64,000 nucleotides of DNA from Verrucomicrobia bacterium S94 (GTDB lineage: Bacteria; Verrucomicrobiota; Kiritimatiellia; Kiritimatiellales; Pontiellaceae): the NCBI GenBank assembly GCA_004299845.1, contig CP036201.1:3038001-3102000 (forward strand), written 5' to 3'. Positions 9,170 through 18,462 of this stretch are shown piece by piece. Within the stretch, counting starts at the first letter, position 1, and every line of letters starts with the position of its first letter. The position numbers and the translations under genes are program-made. The notes beneath the pieces are model-generated. The model worked only from the letters and a program-made list of their open reading frames with translations. It was not told the origin of the DNA and searched no databases.

Positions 9170-10426
9170 ATGAAAAATAAAATAAGCCGGATCGGACTGA
9201 TCAGTCTCATAAGTCTCATTCAGAGCGCGAATGCCCTGGACACCGATCTCCACGGCTTTGCCGAAACGCGCGCCGGAGCCCGGACTCAGAATGATCCGAC
9301 GCAGGATCAGATGAGTCTGGGGGAAGTGCGGCTGCAGCTTGATTCGCTGACCTATTTCGACGCGGCGGAGCTGCAGGCCCGGGCGGATTTTGTGTATGAT
9401 GCGCTGGAGCATGACCCGGAGGACATTGATCTGGACCGGGGTACCGGGTTCATCGATCTGCGCGAGTTGAATCTGCTGTTTTCTCCGGTCGATTCGGCCG
9501 ACGTAAAAATCGGCCGCCAGATCCTGACCTGGGGAACCGGCGATCTGCTTTTCATCAACGACCTCTTCCCCAAAGACTGGAACTCCTTCCTGCTCGGCCG
9601 CGACGAAGAATATCTGAAAGCCCCATCGGACGCCGTATTCGCCAGCTGGTTTCCGGCCATGGGAAGTTTTGACGTTGCCTTTATGCCGAAAGCGGATTCC
9701 GACCGGTACATCGACGGCACCCGCCTCTCCTACTGGAACGGGTCGAAAATATCCGGGAAAAACTTTACCGCCGAGGAACGCGACCAGTGGTTGAAAAATT
9801 ATGAATTTTCTGCGCGCTATTACCGCCCCGTACTCAACTGGGAAGGCGCGCTCTATTTCTATAACGGATTCTGGAAAAGTCCGGTCGGATACGATCTGAC
9901 CGAAATGGAATACTATTTCCCCCGGCTGAATGCCTATGGGGCCAGCGCCAAAGGATCGATCGGAAATGCTCTGGCGAATGTGGAAATCGGCTATTACGAC
10001 TCGCGCGACAGTTCTGACGCCACACACGTTGTTCCCGAGGATGAGTTCCGGTTTCTCGCCGGTTATGAACGGGAAATCGGCAAAGAACTGACCGCCGGAT
10101 TTCAGTATTATGCCGAGTGGATGATGGATTACAGCGACTATGAAGCCACCGCCGATCCGGATGCGAAACGGGATGAAATCCGCCATGTGCTGACGCTGCG
10201 CCTGACGAAAATGCTGATGAATCAGAATCTGACCCTCAGCCTTTTCACCTTCTGGTCCCCCTCCGATCAGGATGCCTATTTCCGCCCGAATGCCGGCTAT
10301 AAAATTTCGGATCACTGGACCGTGACCGCCAACGCCAACCTCTTTGTCGGAAAAGATGACCACACCTTTTTCGGACAGCTTGAAGATAACAGCAACATCA
10401 ACCTGGCCCTCCGTTACAGCTTTTAA
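9170..10426 (+). CDS. Outer-membrane beta-barrel protein (porin-like)
   Basis: 418 residues. N-terminal signal peptide ending about SLIQSANA. The mature protein shows repeated alternating strands with aromatic girdles (for example FTAEERDQWLKNYEFSARYYRP) and ends LALRYSF; a terminal Phe is the recognition signal for the Bam machine. The stretch DVKIGRQILTWGTGD is similar to porins of the DUF1302/alginate-export kind (from memory). As third gene of the operon with an MMPL pump and a LolA-like periplasmic protein, it is a natural candidate for the outer-membrane exit or acceptor. No DNA-level oddities. Its exact family is less sure than the fold. Confidence 0.72.
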   Translation: MKNKISRIGLISLISLIQSANALDTDLHGFAETRAGARTQNDPTQDQMSLGEVRLQLDSLTYFDAAELQARADFVYDALEHDPEDIDLDRGTGFIDLRELNLLFSPVDSADVKIGRQILTWGTGDLLFINDLFPKDWNSFLLGRDEEYLKAPSDAVFASWFPAMGSFDVAFMPKADSDRYIDGTRLSYWNGSKISGKNFTAEERDQWLKNYEFSARYYRPVLNWEGALYFYNGFWKSPVGYDLTEMEYYFPRLNAYGASAKGSIGNALANVEIGYYDSRDSSDATHVVPEDEFRFLAGYEREIGKELTAGFQYYAEWMMDYSDYEATADPDAKRDEIRHVLTLRLTKMLMNQNLTLSLFTFWSPSDQDAYFRPNAGYKISDHWTVTANANLFVGKDDHTFFGQLEDNSNINLALRYSF

Positions 10427-10583
10427 CCGCTTGCATCCCTATCCGCGGGCTGGGATAGTCGGCACAGTACGGAAGGGGCCGATTGTCTTTCCGGAACGGC
10501 TCAATGCTGAACCCGTTGCAATCGGCCGTCATAACAGCGAACTGCTGGATGGGGAAAGCGTCAGAAAAAATGATTCTTTTTTT

Positions 10584-12080
10584 CTACAGCAGCGGAAGCC
10601 GCACCCGCGCCGAATATCCGTTCAGTTTGCGAGAGAGAGCATCCTTCAGCAGAGGTACACCGCCTTTACTGAATCGGGCGGAATAAACCTTCACCTCCTG
10701 CTGCATCACTGCAGCCTCCTCCACCTTCGCATCGACCAGCAGCATTTCGAGAGCGGAATACAGTTCCGGCCGGACATTTCCGGTGGCCGAAACAAAGCCT
10801 GCAGCCCCCTGCTGAACCGGTTCAAAAATATGGGTACTCGACCCCACAAAATACCGTGGTGTATGCTCCATAAGCTCAAAATTCCGCGCAGAATCCTTGA
10901 GTCCGTAGTGCGACACTTCACGAAGTATTTTCGGGGTAATTCCGTTCCCCGTATGTTTCGGGAAATTATAAAGCAGAAACGGAACATCCGCCTCAGCTTC
11001 CAAGGCCTGGAAATACTGAATGATACCGGCTTCCGGCAATCCCGATGGATAGATCGGCGGCAGAACCGCCACCGCATCCGCCCCGAAATCGTTCGCCCAG
11101 CGGATTTCGGTTTTATTCTGTTCCAGTCCGGTTCCGCCGGCATGCAGAATGATTATTCCCGGAAAATACCGCCGCGCCAGTTTCAGCAGCTGTTTCCGTT
11201 CCTCCGGCAGCAGCGAGAAAAATTCCGCCGTCGTTCCATTCACCATAATCCGGTGCACCCCATGCTGCGCCAGAAATTCCAGATGCCGGATAAACGCGTG
11301 CTCATCTATTTTCCAATCTTCGGAAAACGGCGTCAGCACCGGAACAATCAACCCCTGCAGCCCCACCTCGGTGTAGCCGGACTCGAAAAGATCGTTGTAT
11401 TTCCGAAAGAGCCCGGCCGAAACCGACTCAATTTCCAGATGATAATCCTCATCGCAATAAAGATGCAGATCCGCCCACTTTTTACTTTCCGCACCATATT
11501 CAGAAAACTCGCGCAGATTACTCTGCAGAAACGTGGCAATCGCTTTCTCCCGATCATACCCCCGCCTTTCAATATCGCGGTCAATCCGCGTGGCCAGCTG
11601 CGTCTTCCAATCGGAATCAATAAAGATCGAAAAATCAACCTGCTCGCGAAATACAGGATAGGTTGAAACCTCACCATCCAGCAGATTAAACTTTCCCGGA
11701 ACAAAGGCCTCAGTCTGCCCGGCTTCTCCTGTAGACGAATCATATACCGGTTTCTGAAACGTCCGACCGGCTTTAATTTCAGCAAAATGCTCCTGCATCA
11801 GCTCCAGCTTATTCGCTTCCGGGTGCGGACCGTAGATCTCCTTCTCTGCCCGGAATGCTCTTGAGGTTTTATAGTCATCCAGCCGCAGTGTCACCGCATT
11901 CGGCAGACACGCCTTCAGTGCCCGGGCAAAGGTCGATTTCCCCGTACCGCCGGGACCTCCGATGGCCACCAGAACGGAGCCGGCCTCTGCAAACTCCTGT
12001 TTCAGCAGTTCCGCAACAACCTGTTCCGGAGCACGGTGTTTTCCGTTTTTTACAGCAATGTGGGTTTTGAATTTATGCAT
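10584..12080 (-). CDS. Fusion of a uridine-kinase-like P-loop kinase and a DapA-family aldolase
   Basis: About 498 residues. The first 225 form a P-loop kinase: Walker A GGPGGTGKSTFA near residue 31, LRLDDYKTS and IDRDIERRGYDRE, as in uridine kinase/phosphoribulokinase relatives. From about 245 onward it is a dihydrodipicolinate synthase/N-acetylneuraminate lyase barrel: GTTAE loop (NGTTAEFFSL), the Tyr in FLLYNFPKHTG and the Schiff-base Lys in YGLKDSARN are all present, so both halves look active. The aldolase class cleaves or joins pyruvate with an aldehyde; the kinase could phosphorylate the sugar partner. The substrate is unknown. ATG at 12080 is preferred to GTG at 12122, which lies inside paired dyads and lacks a ribosome site. 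Confidence 0.82.
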   Translation of the reverse strand: MHKFKTHIAVKNGKHRAPEQVVAELLKQEFAEAGSVLVAIGGPGGTGKSTFARALKACLPNAVTLRLDDYKTSRAFRAEKEIYGPHPEANKLELMQEHFAEIKAGRTFQKPVYDSSTGEAGQTEAFVPGKFNLLDGEVSTYPVFREQVDFSIFIDSDWKTQLATRIDRDIERRGYDREKAIATFLQSNLREFSEYGAESKKWADLHLYCDEDYHLEIESVSAGLFRKYNDLFESGYTEVGLQGLIVPVLTPFSEDWKIDEHAFIRHLEFLAQHGVHRIMVNGTTAEFFSLLPEERKQLLKLARRYFPGIIILHAGGTGLEQNKTEIRWANDFGADAVAVLPPIYPSGLPEAGIIQYFQALEAEADVPFLLYNFPKHTGNGITPKILREVSHYGLKDSARNFELMEHTPRYFVGSSTHIFEPVQQGAAGFVSATGNVRPELYSALEMLLVDAKVEEAAVMQQEVKVYSARFSKGGVPLLKDALSRKLNGYSARVRLPLL

Positions 12081-12096
12081 GGCGAGGGAATGTACC

Positions 12097-12139
12097 GGTT
12101 TTTCAATGATTGGAAAACCCACTTTCCAAGCTTTGGAAA
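12097..12139. promoter_or_regulatory. Two tandem TTCCAA/TTGGAA dyads between divergent genes
   Basis: GGTTTTTCAAT and ATTGGAAAACC face each other around a single G (12097-12119, 10 of 11 bases paired). TTTCCAA and TTGGAAA follow around GCT (12123-12139). Centres are 23 bases apart. They lie between the kinase-aldolase fusion (leftward) and the 94-residue gene (rightward), and a related dyad stands before rsgA at 35522-35540. They may be operator sites or a dispersed palindromic repeat. Confidence 0.45.
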
Positions 12140-12175
12140 TAACGCTACCCTGAAGTTATTCAACGGAGGTTCATT

Positions 12176-12460
12176 ATGCGAGGCCACATTATTATAGAAG
12201 ATCGATTTATGCATCAGGGGATCGATCATCATCTGTTCGTCACCAAAGCCGACGGCGCGGAACATGAATACCGCTTCGAAGTCCGCCGCACCGCCCCCGG
12301 TGCCGATCAGCCGGAAACCATTTATGAAAAAATCGAAGATCTCGCCGCCCGGATCGAGCAGGATCCGAATGCCGAAATCGGCCATCTCCTCTGCAGCAAA
12401 CTCAGCATCATCAAAAAAGACGTCTTCACCGAAGAAGACCTCCGCGCCAACGACCCGTAA
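12176..12460 (+). CDS. Small hypothetical protein, divergent from the kinase-aldolase gene
   Basis: 94 residues, soluble, no signal peptide. CAACGGAGGTTCATT before the ATG gives a strong ribosome site. The sequence (RGHIIIEDRFMHQGIDHH, then EVRRTAPGADQPETIYEKI) is charged and looks like a compact alpha/beta domain. Family not recognised. It shares a 95-bp divergent promoter region holding two palindromic sites with the kinase-aldolase fusion, so the two may be co-regulated. Confidence 0.6.
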   Translation: MRGHIIIEDRFMHQGIDHHLFVTKADGAEHEYRFEVRRTAPGADQPETIYEKIEDLAARIEQDPNAEIGHLLCSKLSIIKKDVFTEEDLRANDP

Positions 12461-12654
12461 CACCACTTCTTCATTCCAGTAAAATACGCAGAGGTCCCGG
12501 CCATAGTCTGCAACTCAGAAACAGCTTCCCCCAATTTAACACACGCAAGCCGGTAAAATGCCGGGAAACACACCGACAACGTCCCGCCTCACACTTTTTT
12601 AAGTTTAACCTTTTATAGATTTCTCTTTTCTTCTTATATTTTCTATATTTAAGC

Positions 12655-15600
12655 ATGGGAAAGTTTATGAAGAAAAGGGAATGGAAGCTGTCGGGTGTTC
12701 TGGCGGCGTTTTGTTTTCTGAGCATGCCGGAATCCATGTTCGCTCAGGAGTTCCGGATCAGCGAATACGATGGAGATTCGATTACGGTTGAATATCCTCC
12801 GTGTTTTGACGGGGCCTACCTTTTTGTCGAGCAGGGGACCAATCTTGTCGATCAGAACTGGGAAACCGTGGATTATACGCAGGTCAGCCTGGCGGAGGAG
12901 GATGCGGTATCCTTTGCCGTGTCTTCGACCGGCCGGACAGCAGCTGCCACGGGAGCGATTTCAGCCGCCGAATTGCCGGAGACCGGCGGAGAGCATGAAA
13001 GCGGATTTGTCCGGATCAGTGCCGTTTCTTTCGTGGATTCCGACGGGGACGGTCTCGACAATGTCACGGAATATGCACTGAACCTGAACCCGTATGAAAA
13101 GGATGCCCCGCAGGTTTCACTGCCCGAAGATGACGGCGATCCCCGGCCGGTGCCGGGATCTGTCGACAGTGCTCCGGGCGACTGGAATACGCCGCCGTCT
13201 GCAGTGTACCGGAATGCAGGATCTGCCTATGAGCTGATCAATCATCTGATTCTGGCGCTGGAAGGAACCAACGGAACGTTCACGGCTCAGACATCTGCTG
13301 CAGCGCTGGGCGGCTGGATCGAACAGCAGTGCGGGAGCTGGTATCCGCCGCTGGAGAATGATCGGTTTCCGATTGTGTACGGCGGCCGTTTTTTCAGGAT
13401 GGAGACCAATGGATTTGAATGGGTCGGAAAGGAGCATATTTATCCGTTGGCTTTTTATGATTATGCGGCATCCGGCTATGCGGATGCCGTGCCTCAGTTT
13501 ATCAATCATCTGGTCCGTTCGTCCGAAACAGACCGGCCGGGACTGGCGCTACTGCCGGACGGTTCCTCCGTTCTGGTCAATGCGGAAAATCCGTGGACTC
13601 CGGAAAAGGTGAATGCCTGTCTGCAGCAGTTCAGAACGGTGGTCTGCCGGCTGCAGTCGGTAGATGAAAATGGCGGTTTTGCGGCATCAGACAGCAACGC
13701 CATGGCCAGAGCAACGTGGAATTACTGGGGCACCTATAATGCCGCAACGGAATATTATCATCAGCCGCAGCAGCTGATCCGCTCTGAGTGGAAATATAAT
13801 GCTGAACAGGGGGAGTGGGAGCAGGTCCCGAATGAAGACGGCGCCATTGTCACCATTTTCGCTCAGAATCAGCAGTTTGAATTTACGGGAAATCTGCGCC
13901 GGTATGGCTTCGGCAGAACGGTCCACCGCGGTTATATGAAACTGATGGATGAGGTGGAATGGCAGATTGGATATCCCGATGAAACCAGTGCATATAAACG
14001 CAGGTATGACCATCTCCCGGAAGGATTCCGGACCAACGGAATTTTCCGGACATTCACCGCCTCGGATCATGAAACCGCCTGGCTGGCCGCCGCGGCAACA
14101 AACTACAGCGCCGAAGCGTTCTGGGACTGGACGGCGCCGGATCTGACGGGCGGTACAGCGTGGACCGACCGGACGCTGGTTTATGACCGGGGCGGTTATA
14201 TTGCGGACGGCTATGTGTATTCCGGATACTATCCCTCCTATGTCTCTCCCGATGACTATACCGTTCTTTCAACCCTGTCGCCCCCGGTCTTTACCGAACA
14301 GTCGCTCATTATGGATATGGACCGCAACGGCGCCATTGATGCCGACGACTTCTATCGTGTGGACGCATCCCATCCCTACCGCTTCTGGATGAATGAAGAC
14401 GGTAACGATGCGGCCTATCCTGAAGCCGATATGGAGGATTTCTTTCCTGCCATGTTCAAAGGAACCGGTTCAGCCCAGACCTTTAAACTGTCAGCGAATA
14501 TCGACATGGATTATATTCAAACCACCATGTTAACCAACAACACCCAGGCGTATTTACATGATATTGATCTGGCGCAGTCGCTGGCCGGTCAGATCCGGTC
14601 CCTGGATGCCGGCGATCAGAGCCCGGCTGTTTTTTCAGAAAACGAGATCGTTCTGCTGGCGGCATCTGAAGTAAACACTAATGCACAGATCTATGTCCAC
14701 ACGCTTGAAAACGGGGTGGAGATCTCAATTTCCACCAACTATTTCTCCTTCAGCTCCGTCACCAACATGTACCGCATCAAAAACCTGCGGGCCGGCGGTG
14801 TCAGCTTCCTCGATCCACCTTCCAACTGGCCCGACGAACTCACCAACGACAGGGACTTCGTTTTTGTGCATGGGTATAACGTGACGGAATCAGCCGGACA
14901 CGAATGGAACAAAACCATCTTCAAACGCCTCTGGCACTCCGGCTCCAACGCCAGATACCATGCTCTGCTCTGGGATGGATCGCCGCCCGCAAGCGGAGAT
15001 AAAAAGCATTATCATAATGCGGTGGTTAATGCTTTTGCCACAGCACCGGATTTTGCCGATTATCTTAATTCATTGAATGATCCTGTAGTTGCCGCACATA
15101 GTTTGGGAAATATGGTGACCAGTTCAGCAATCTGTGACCACGGTGCAAATGTTTATCAATACTACATGCTTAATGCCGCTGTTGCCAAAGAGGCTTACGG
15201 GGATTCTGCCCCAAACGAAAACATGATTCCGGATGGAAGCCTCATATATAACCAGAACGAAGGGATTTTTTCGGTGCTTGGTTATAGCTGGCACAAATAT
15301 CCATTCGAAACCTACGCTTCCGAATGGTATCGATTGTTTGATACGTCCGACGCCCGGTCAGAACTGACGTGGCGGCACCGCTTTGCTGATATTCAAACAA
15401 AGACCGACGCCTTTAACTTTTACTCCTCAACCGAAGATATTCTGCGGGTGGACACGGGATATACCACCATTGTCAGCGGTCTGCTTCATGGCGATCTCGG
15501 CCTATATGCCTTTCAGCTACAGGAACTTTTCAAGGGGAAGGATGACCCCATCGCAAACGCCGGTGGCGGCTCTGATCCCTATACCGGCTGGGGATTTACG

Positions 15601-16152
15601 ACGAATAGTGATACACACATTTTCAGTATGGGCATTCCGCGCACAGATATTGGTCTAAACCTCTGGCCCAGATGGCCGCACTATCATCATGAACAACTCG
15701 AGACTAATGCCGCAAACACCGCTGTTCGTAATGCTTTCCGCGAAACACTTAAAACAGACCCACTCTTTCGTCCAAATCCTCCCGTTTTGTTTGAACCGGG
15801 AGCTGAAGCCTTTGCAGGCTCGACCATCGGCCTATGCGGATATACGTTTAACTACGACCTTCCAAGCGCCACTATAGATATTGCGGATGTCCCCGTTCGC
15901 GACTACCTGCTCGCAAAATCCTTCCCCGCCCGCACCGGGGCCTTGGGTTCGAGGGCAATAAGCGAGCAGGTTTCTACTGAATGGCAAAAAGCTACTTTTG
16001 ACATGTTTAATTTATATAGAACAGATGAAGATGCATGGCCTAGTCGAGAAGGTATAAATAATATAAGGGTGTGGAAACATAGCGATTTTCGGAATGTTCC
16101 TTATGTGCATGTGTACCAACTGTATGAAAAAATAACGGGGAAGGAGAACTAG
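12655..16152 (+). CDS. Large secreted protein with calcium-binding loops and a lipase-like alpha/beta-hydrolase domain
   Basis: 1165 residues. Signal peptide ends about SMPESMFA. A TSP3-like loop follows (DSDGDGLDN, about 127-135), then a long unassigned region, then an EF-hand/dockerin-type loop at 554-565 (DMDRNGAIDADD). The C-terminal third is an alpha/beta hydrolase: FVFVHGYN is the oxyanion strand and AHSLGNM places the likely nucleophile Ser at about 816 (AHSLG in place of GHSLG). Acid and His partners are not assigned. After the core comes a 120-residue tail with LKTDPLFRPNPP and YVHVYQLYEKITGKE. A lipoprotein gene starts one base after its stop. Start is either ATG 12655, 7 bases from TATATT and possibly leaderless, or ATG 12667 with GGGA 6 bases upstream. 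Substrate unknown. Confidence 0.75.
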   Translation: MGKFMKKREWKLSGVLAAFCFLSMPESMFAQEFRISEYDGDSITVEYPPCFDGAYLFVEQGTNLVDQNWETVDYTQVSLAEEDAVSFAVSSTGRTAAATGAISAAELPETGGEHESGFVRISAVSFVDSDGDGLDNVTEYALNLNPYEKDAPQVSLPEDDGDPRPVPGSVDSAPGDWNTPPSAVYRNAGSAYELINHLILALEGTNGTFTAQTSAAALGGWIEQQCGSWYPPLENDRFPIVYGGRFFRMETNGFEWVGKEHIYPLAFYDYAASGYADAVPQFINHLVRSSETDRPGLALLPDGSSVLVNAENPWTPEKVNACLQQFRTVVCRLQSVDENGGFAASDSNAMARATWNYWGTYNAATEYYHQPQQLIRSEWKYNAEQGEWEQVPNEDGAIVTIFAQNQQFEFTGNLRRYGFGRTVHRGYMKLMDEVEWQIGYPDETSAYKRRYDHLPEGFRTNGIFRTFTASDHETAWLAAAATNYSAEAFWDWTAPDLTGGTAWTDRTLVYDRGGYIADGYVYSGYYPSYVSPDDYTVLSTLSPPVFTEQSLIMDMDRNGAIDADDFYRVDASHPYRFWMNEDGNDAAYPEADMEDFFPAMFKGTGSAQTFKLSANIDMDYIQTTMLTNNTQAYLHDIDLAQSLAGQIRSLDAGDQSPAVFSENEIVLLAASEVNTNAQIYVHTLENGVEISISTNYFSFSSVTNMYRIKNLRAGGVSFLDPPSNWPDELTNDRDFVFVHGYNVTESAGHEWNKTIFKRLWHSGSNARYHALLWDGSPPASGDKKHYHNAVVNAFATAPDFADYLNSLNDPVVAAHSLGNMVTSSAICDHGANVYQYYMLNAAVAKEAYGDSAPNENMIPDGSLIYNQNEGIFSVLGYSWHKYPFETYASEWYRLFDTSDARSELTWRHRFADIQTKTDAFNFYSSTEDILRVDTGYTTIVSGLLHGDLGLYAFQLQELFKGKDDPIANAGGGSDPYTGWGFTTNSDTHIFSMGIPRTDIGLNLWPRWPHYHHEQLETNAANTAVRNAFRETLKTDPLFRPNPPVLFEPGAEAFAGSTIGLCGYTFNYDLPSATIDIADVPVRDYLLAKSFPARTGALGSRAISEQVSTEWQKATFDMFNLYRTDEDAWPSREGINNIRVWKHSDFRNVPYVHVYQLYEKITGKEN

Positions 16153-16153
16153 G

Positions 16154-17089
16154 ATGAAGTTGTTCGTTAGTTTATTAATATTAGTAATGAGTTCCGGTTG
16201 TGCCATCGGCAAACCTGCGAACGTAAAATGTACGGTTAAAGTTTTGGATGCAGAAACCGGTCTACCGATCACTAATGCAGTTGTTCAGAATTATTTCACG
16301 GAAAAATACGATCCATGGGGAAATGAGAAAAATATTGTTAAAGAGCAGAAAATTCCCGTTGATGAAAATGGACAAGCTATTTTTGAAGGGAAAGACCTTT
16401 ATGGCGGAGCTGGAGGTACCGCTTATGCTGAAGGATATTATACTGGCAGTGCGGGAATAAAATCCCGGAGAAAAAACATTATCCTCAACCGCTGGGAGCC
16501 GTGGAACCCGACGATTGAGGTGAAGATGCGGAAAATAAAAAATCCAGTGTCGATGGTGCATAAGCAAATAGAGTGGAAGCTTAAGACCCCCAAATATAAC
16601 ACACCGATTGGGTTTGATTTGGAACAGGGCGACTGGATTCAGCCTTATGGGACTGGCATTATTAGCGACATGCTGATTGAAATCATTCCCCTGAATCCGG
16701 CGGAAAAAGGATCACAATGCCGCATCACCTTTCCGAATGAACGGGACGGAATTCAGGAACATAAATTCCAATGGCCGTCATCAGAATTCAAGTGGCCGTA
16801 TCTGGCTCCGACAAACGGATACAGCAATATGCTGGAAAGGAATTATGTTCTCAATCTCCCGAAAGTTGCGGGCGCGCCGAAACATACGCTTAAAAAAGAG
16901 GTGAACTATATTATTCGAACGCGAACGAAGGTTGATGATGAGGGCCAAATTATTTCAGCCTGTTACGGATGTTTTGAGGGTGAAATCATGTTTCTACCCA
17001 AAGGAGAATTCAAATTTTCCTATCATTTCAATCCGGTTCCGAACGAGCGGTCGCTGGAATGGAACGGTTTGAATCTGCTGAAAAATTGA
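16154..17089 (+). CDS. Putative lipoprotein paired with the lipase-like protein (first copy)
   Basis: 311 residues. A short signal peptide ends in MSSGC, a lipobox-like site, so the protein is likely anchored to a membrane through Cys16. The mature part opens with a carboxypeptidase-regulatory or Ig-like domain (VKVLDAETGLPITNAVVQN) and continues with an unassigned domain containing LNRWEPWNPT, FPNERDGIQE and FNPVPNERSLEWNG. It is a clear paralogue of the gene at 18463-19395: those motifs occur in the same order. It starts one base after the lipase-like gene, so the pair is translated together. Partner, inhibitor or chaperone of the hydrolase are all possible; none is shown. Confidence 0.72.
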   Translation: MKLFVSLLILVMSSGCAIGKPANVKCTVKVLDAETGLPITNAVVQNYFTEKYDPWGNEKNIVKEQKIPVDENGQAIFEGKDLYGGAGGTAYAEGYYTGSAGIKSRRKNIILNRWEPWNPTIEVKMRKIKNPVSMVHKQIEWKLKTPKYNTPIGFDLEQGDWIQPYGTGIISDMLIEIIPLNPAEKGSQCRITFPNERDGIQEHKFQWPSSEFKWPYLAPTNGYSNMLERNYVLNLPKVAGAPKHTLKKEVNYIIRTRTKVDDEGQIISACYGCFEGEIMFLPKGEFKFSYHFNPVPNERSLEWNGLNLLKN

Positions 17090-17099
17090 TCTTTGACAA

Positions 17100-18461
17100 T
17101 TGAAAACCGACCCGCGCTTCCGCCCCGAACCCGAAGAGCTGTTCAGCGGGAAGGCCGCCGCTTTTGCCGCTGGAACCATCGGTACGCACGGCGGAAATCT
17201 CGAATATCACGGCATAATCCGGGACGGTATTGGAGAAGGTTCCTTACTGACGCATTACCAGAATTCAGTGGTGAACGCTTTCGCGACTGCTCCGAGGGTT
17301 GCTGACTATATTCAATCCCTCTCATCCACGGAAACCATTGTATTGGCGCATAGCCTGGGCAATATGGTGGTCAGTTCTGCTATCTGCGAATACAATGCCC
17401 CGGTCCGGCAGTATTATGCCTTAAATGCCGCTGTGGCACTCGAAGCCTACGGAGATGTAACGAGCAATGAAGCCTTAATTCCGGATGTCTTTTTTTGCTG
17501 GGAACGGGAAGGGTTTCTGGATTATGAACGGCGGGGCTGGCGGGACTATCCGCATGAAACCTGGGCTTCGGAATGGTATCGTCTGTTTCCGGAAAACGAT
17601 CCGCGGGCAGAGCTGACCTGGCGGCACAAGTTTGCGGATATTCAGAAAAAAACAGCTGTATTCAACTTTTATTCCAGCACCGAGGATGTGCTTCGTGTGC
17701 TCGACGATGTAAATTCCATTATCAAATTGATCGACTGGAGTTCCGTCCGTCCCGAATTACGGTTTCATGTTTTTCCCCTGACTTTTACCTCTGACAAAAA
17801 ATGTGCATGGCAGTTACAGGAAATGTACAAAGGATTAAATGACTGGGTAGCAACGTATTTCGGAGGAGGATCAAGTAAGCAGGCGGGATGGGGATTTACG
17901 AAGGAGGATGGAATGCATGTAAAAACTGTACGGAAAAAAACACCGGGCAGCCATCCCCCAAGCTACAGCTACAGAAAGTACACGGAAACTCCTGCCGCAG
18001 CCACCAATGCACTGAGTACTTTGCCGGGTAATGAAACCCGGCGGGCAGACTATCTTGAAAAACTGAAAACCGATCCGCTCTTCCGGAAAGAACCGGCGAT
18101 CCTCTTCGATGAAAACCATGCGGCGGATTTTGTGTCCGGTACCGTCAGTGACTATGCCGGCCATCTTGATTATACCAATGATGACACCGAACTTGATATT
18201 TCTAATGTTATTGTCAGGGATTGGCTTCTCGCAAAAGCATTCCCATCAAGGACCGGGCCGATGGGAAGTGCAGAGAATAAAGAGTGGGATGCATTAATCG
18301 GAAATTACGACATGTCAGCGTTGTACATGACCGATCCGGGGAAATGGTTTCATGATAAAACCTATCAAGAAAGGCCGACCTGGAGGCATAGTGATTTCAG
18401 AGACGCACCATATGTTCATGTTTATAAGTTGTATAAAAAAATCACTGGCAAGGAGGATTAA
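17100..18461 (+). CDS. Truncated mosaic copy of the lipase-like protein
   Basis: 453 residues, no signal peptide, starting on a TTG without a ribosome site and with an in-frame TGA six bases upstream. Residues 1-45 (KTDPRFRPEPEELF, AAGTIG) match the tail of the 1165-residue protein (KTDPLFRPNPPVLF, AGSTIG). Directly after that comes the hydrolase core (QNSVVNAFATAP against HNAVVNAFATAP) with AHSLGNM, Ser at about 85, followed by a second full tail (LKTDPLFRKEPAILF, YVHVYKLYKKITGKE). The order tail-core-tail shows that one copy's tail was joined to another copy's core with loss of everything between. Without signal peptide and the HGY strand it is probably non-functional, though the frame is still open. 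Confidence 0.6.
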   Translation: MKTDPRFRPEPEELFSGKAAAFAAGTIGTHGGNLEYHGIIRDGIGEGSLLTHYQNSVVNAFATAPRVADYIQSLSSTETIVLAHSLGNMVVSSAICEYNAPVRQYYALNAAVALEAYGDVTSNEALIPDVFFCWEREGFLDYERRGWRDYPHETWASEWYRLFPENDPRAELTWRHKFADIQKKTAVFNFYSSTEDVLRVLDDVNSIIKLIDWSSVRPELRFHVFPLTFTSDKKCAWQLQEMYKGLNDWVATYFGGGSSKQAGWGFTKEDGMHVKTVRKKTPGSHPPSYSYRKYTETPAAATNALSTLPGNETRRADYLEKLKTDPLFRKEPAILFDENHAADFVSGTVSDYAGHLDYTNDDTELDISNVIVRDWLLAKAFPSRTGPMGSAENKEWDALIGNYDMSALYMTDPGKWFHDKTYQERPTWRHSDFRDAPYVHVYKLYKKITGKED

Positions 18462-18462
18462 G

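Noticed and set aside
10344-11666. 440-codon plus-strand open frame over the kinase-aldolase gene
   Set aside because: Antisense to a frame with two intact enzyme active sites; it begins inside the barrel gene.
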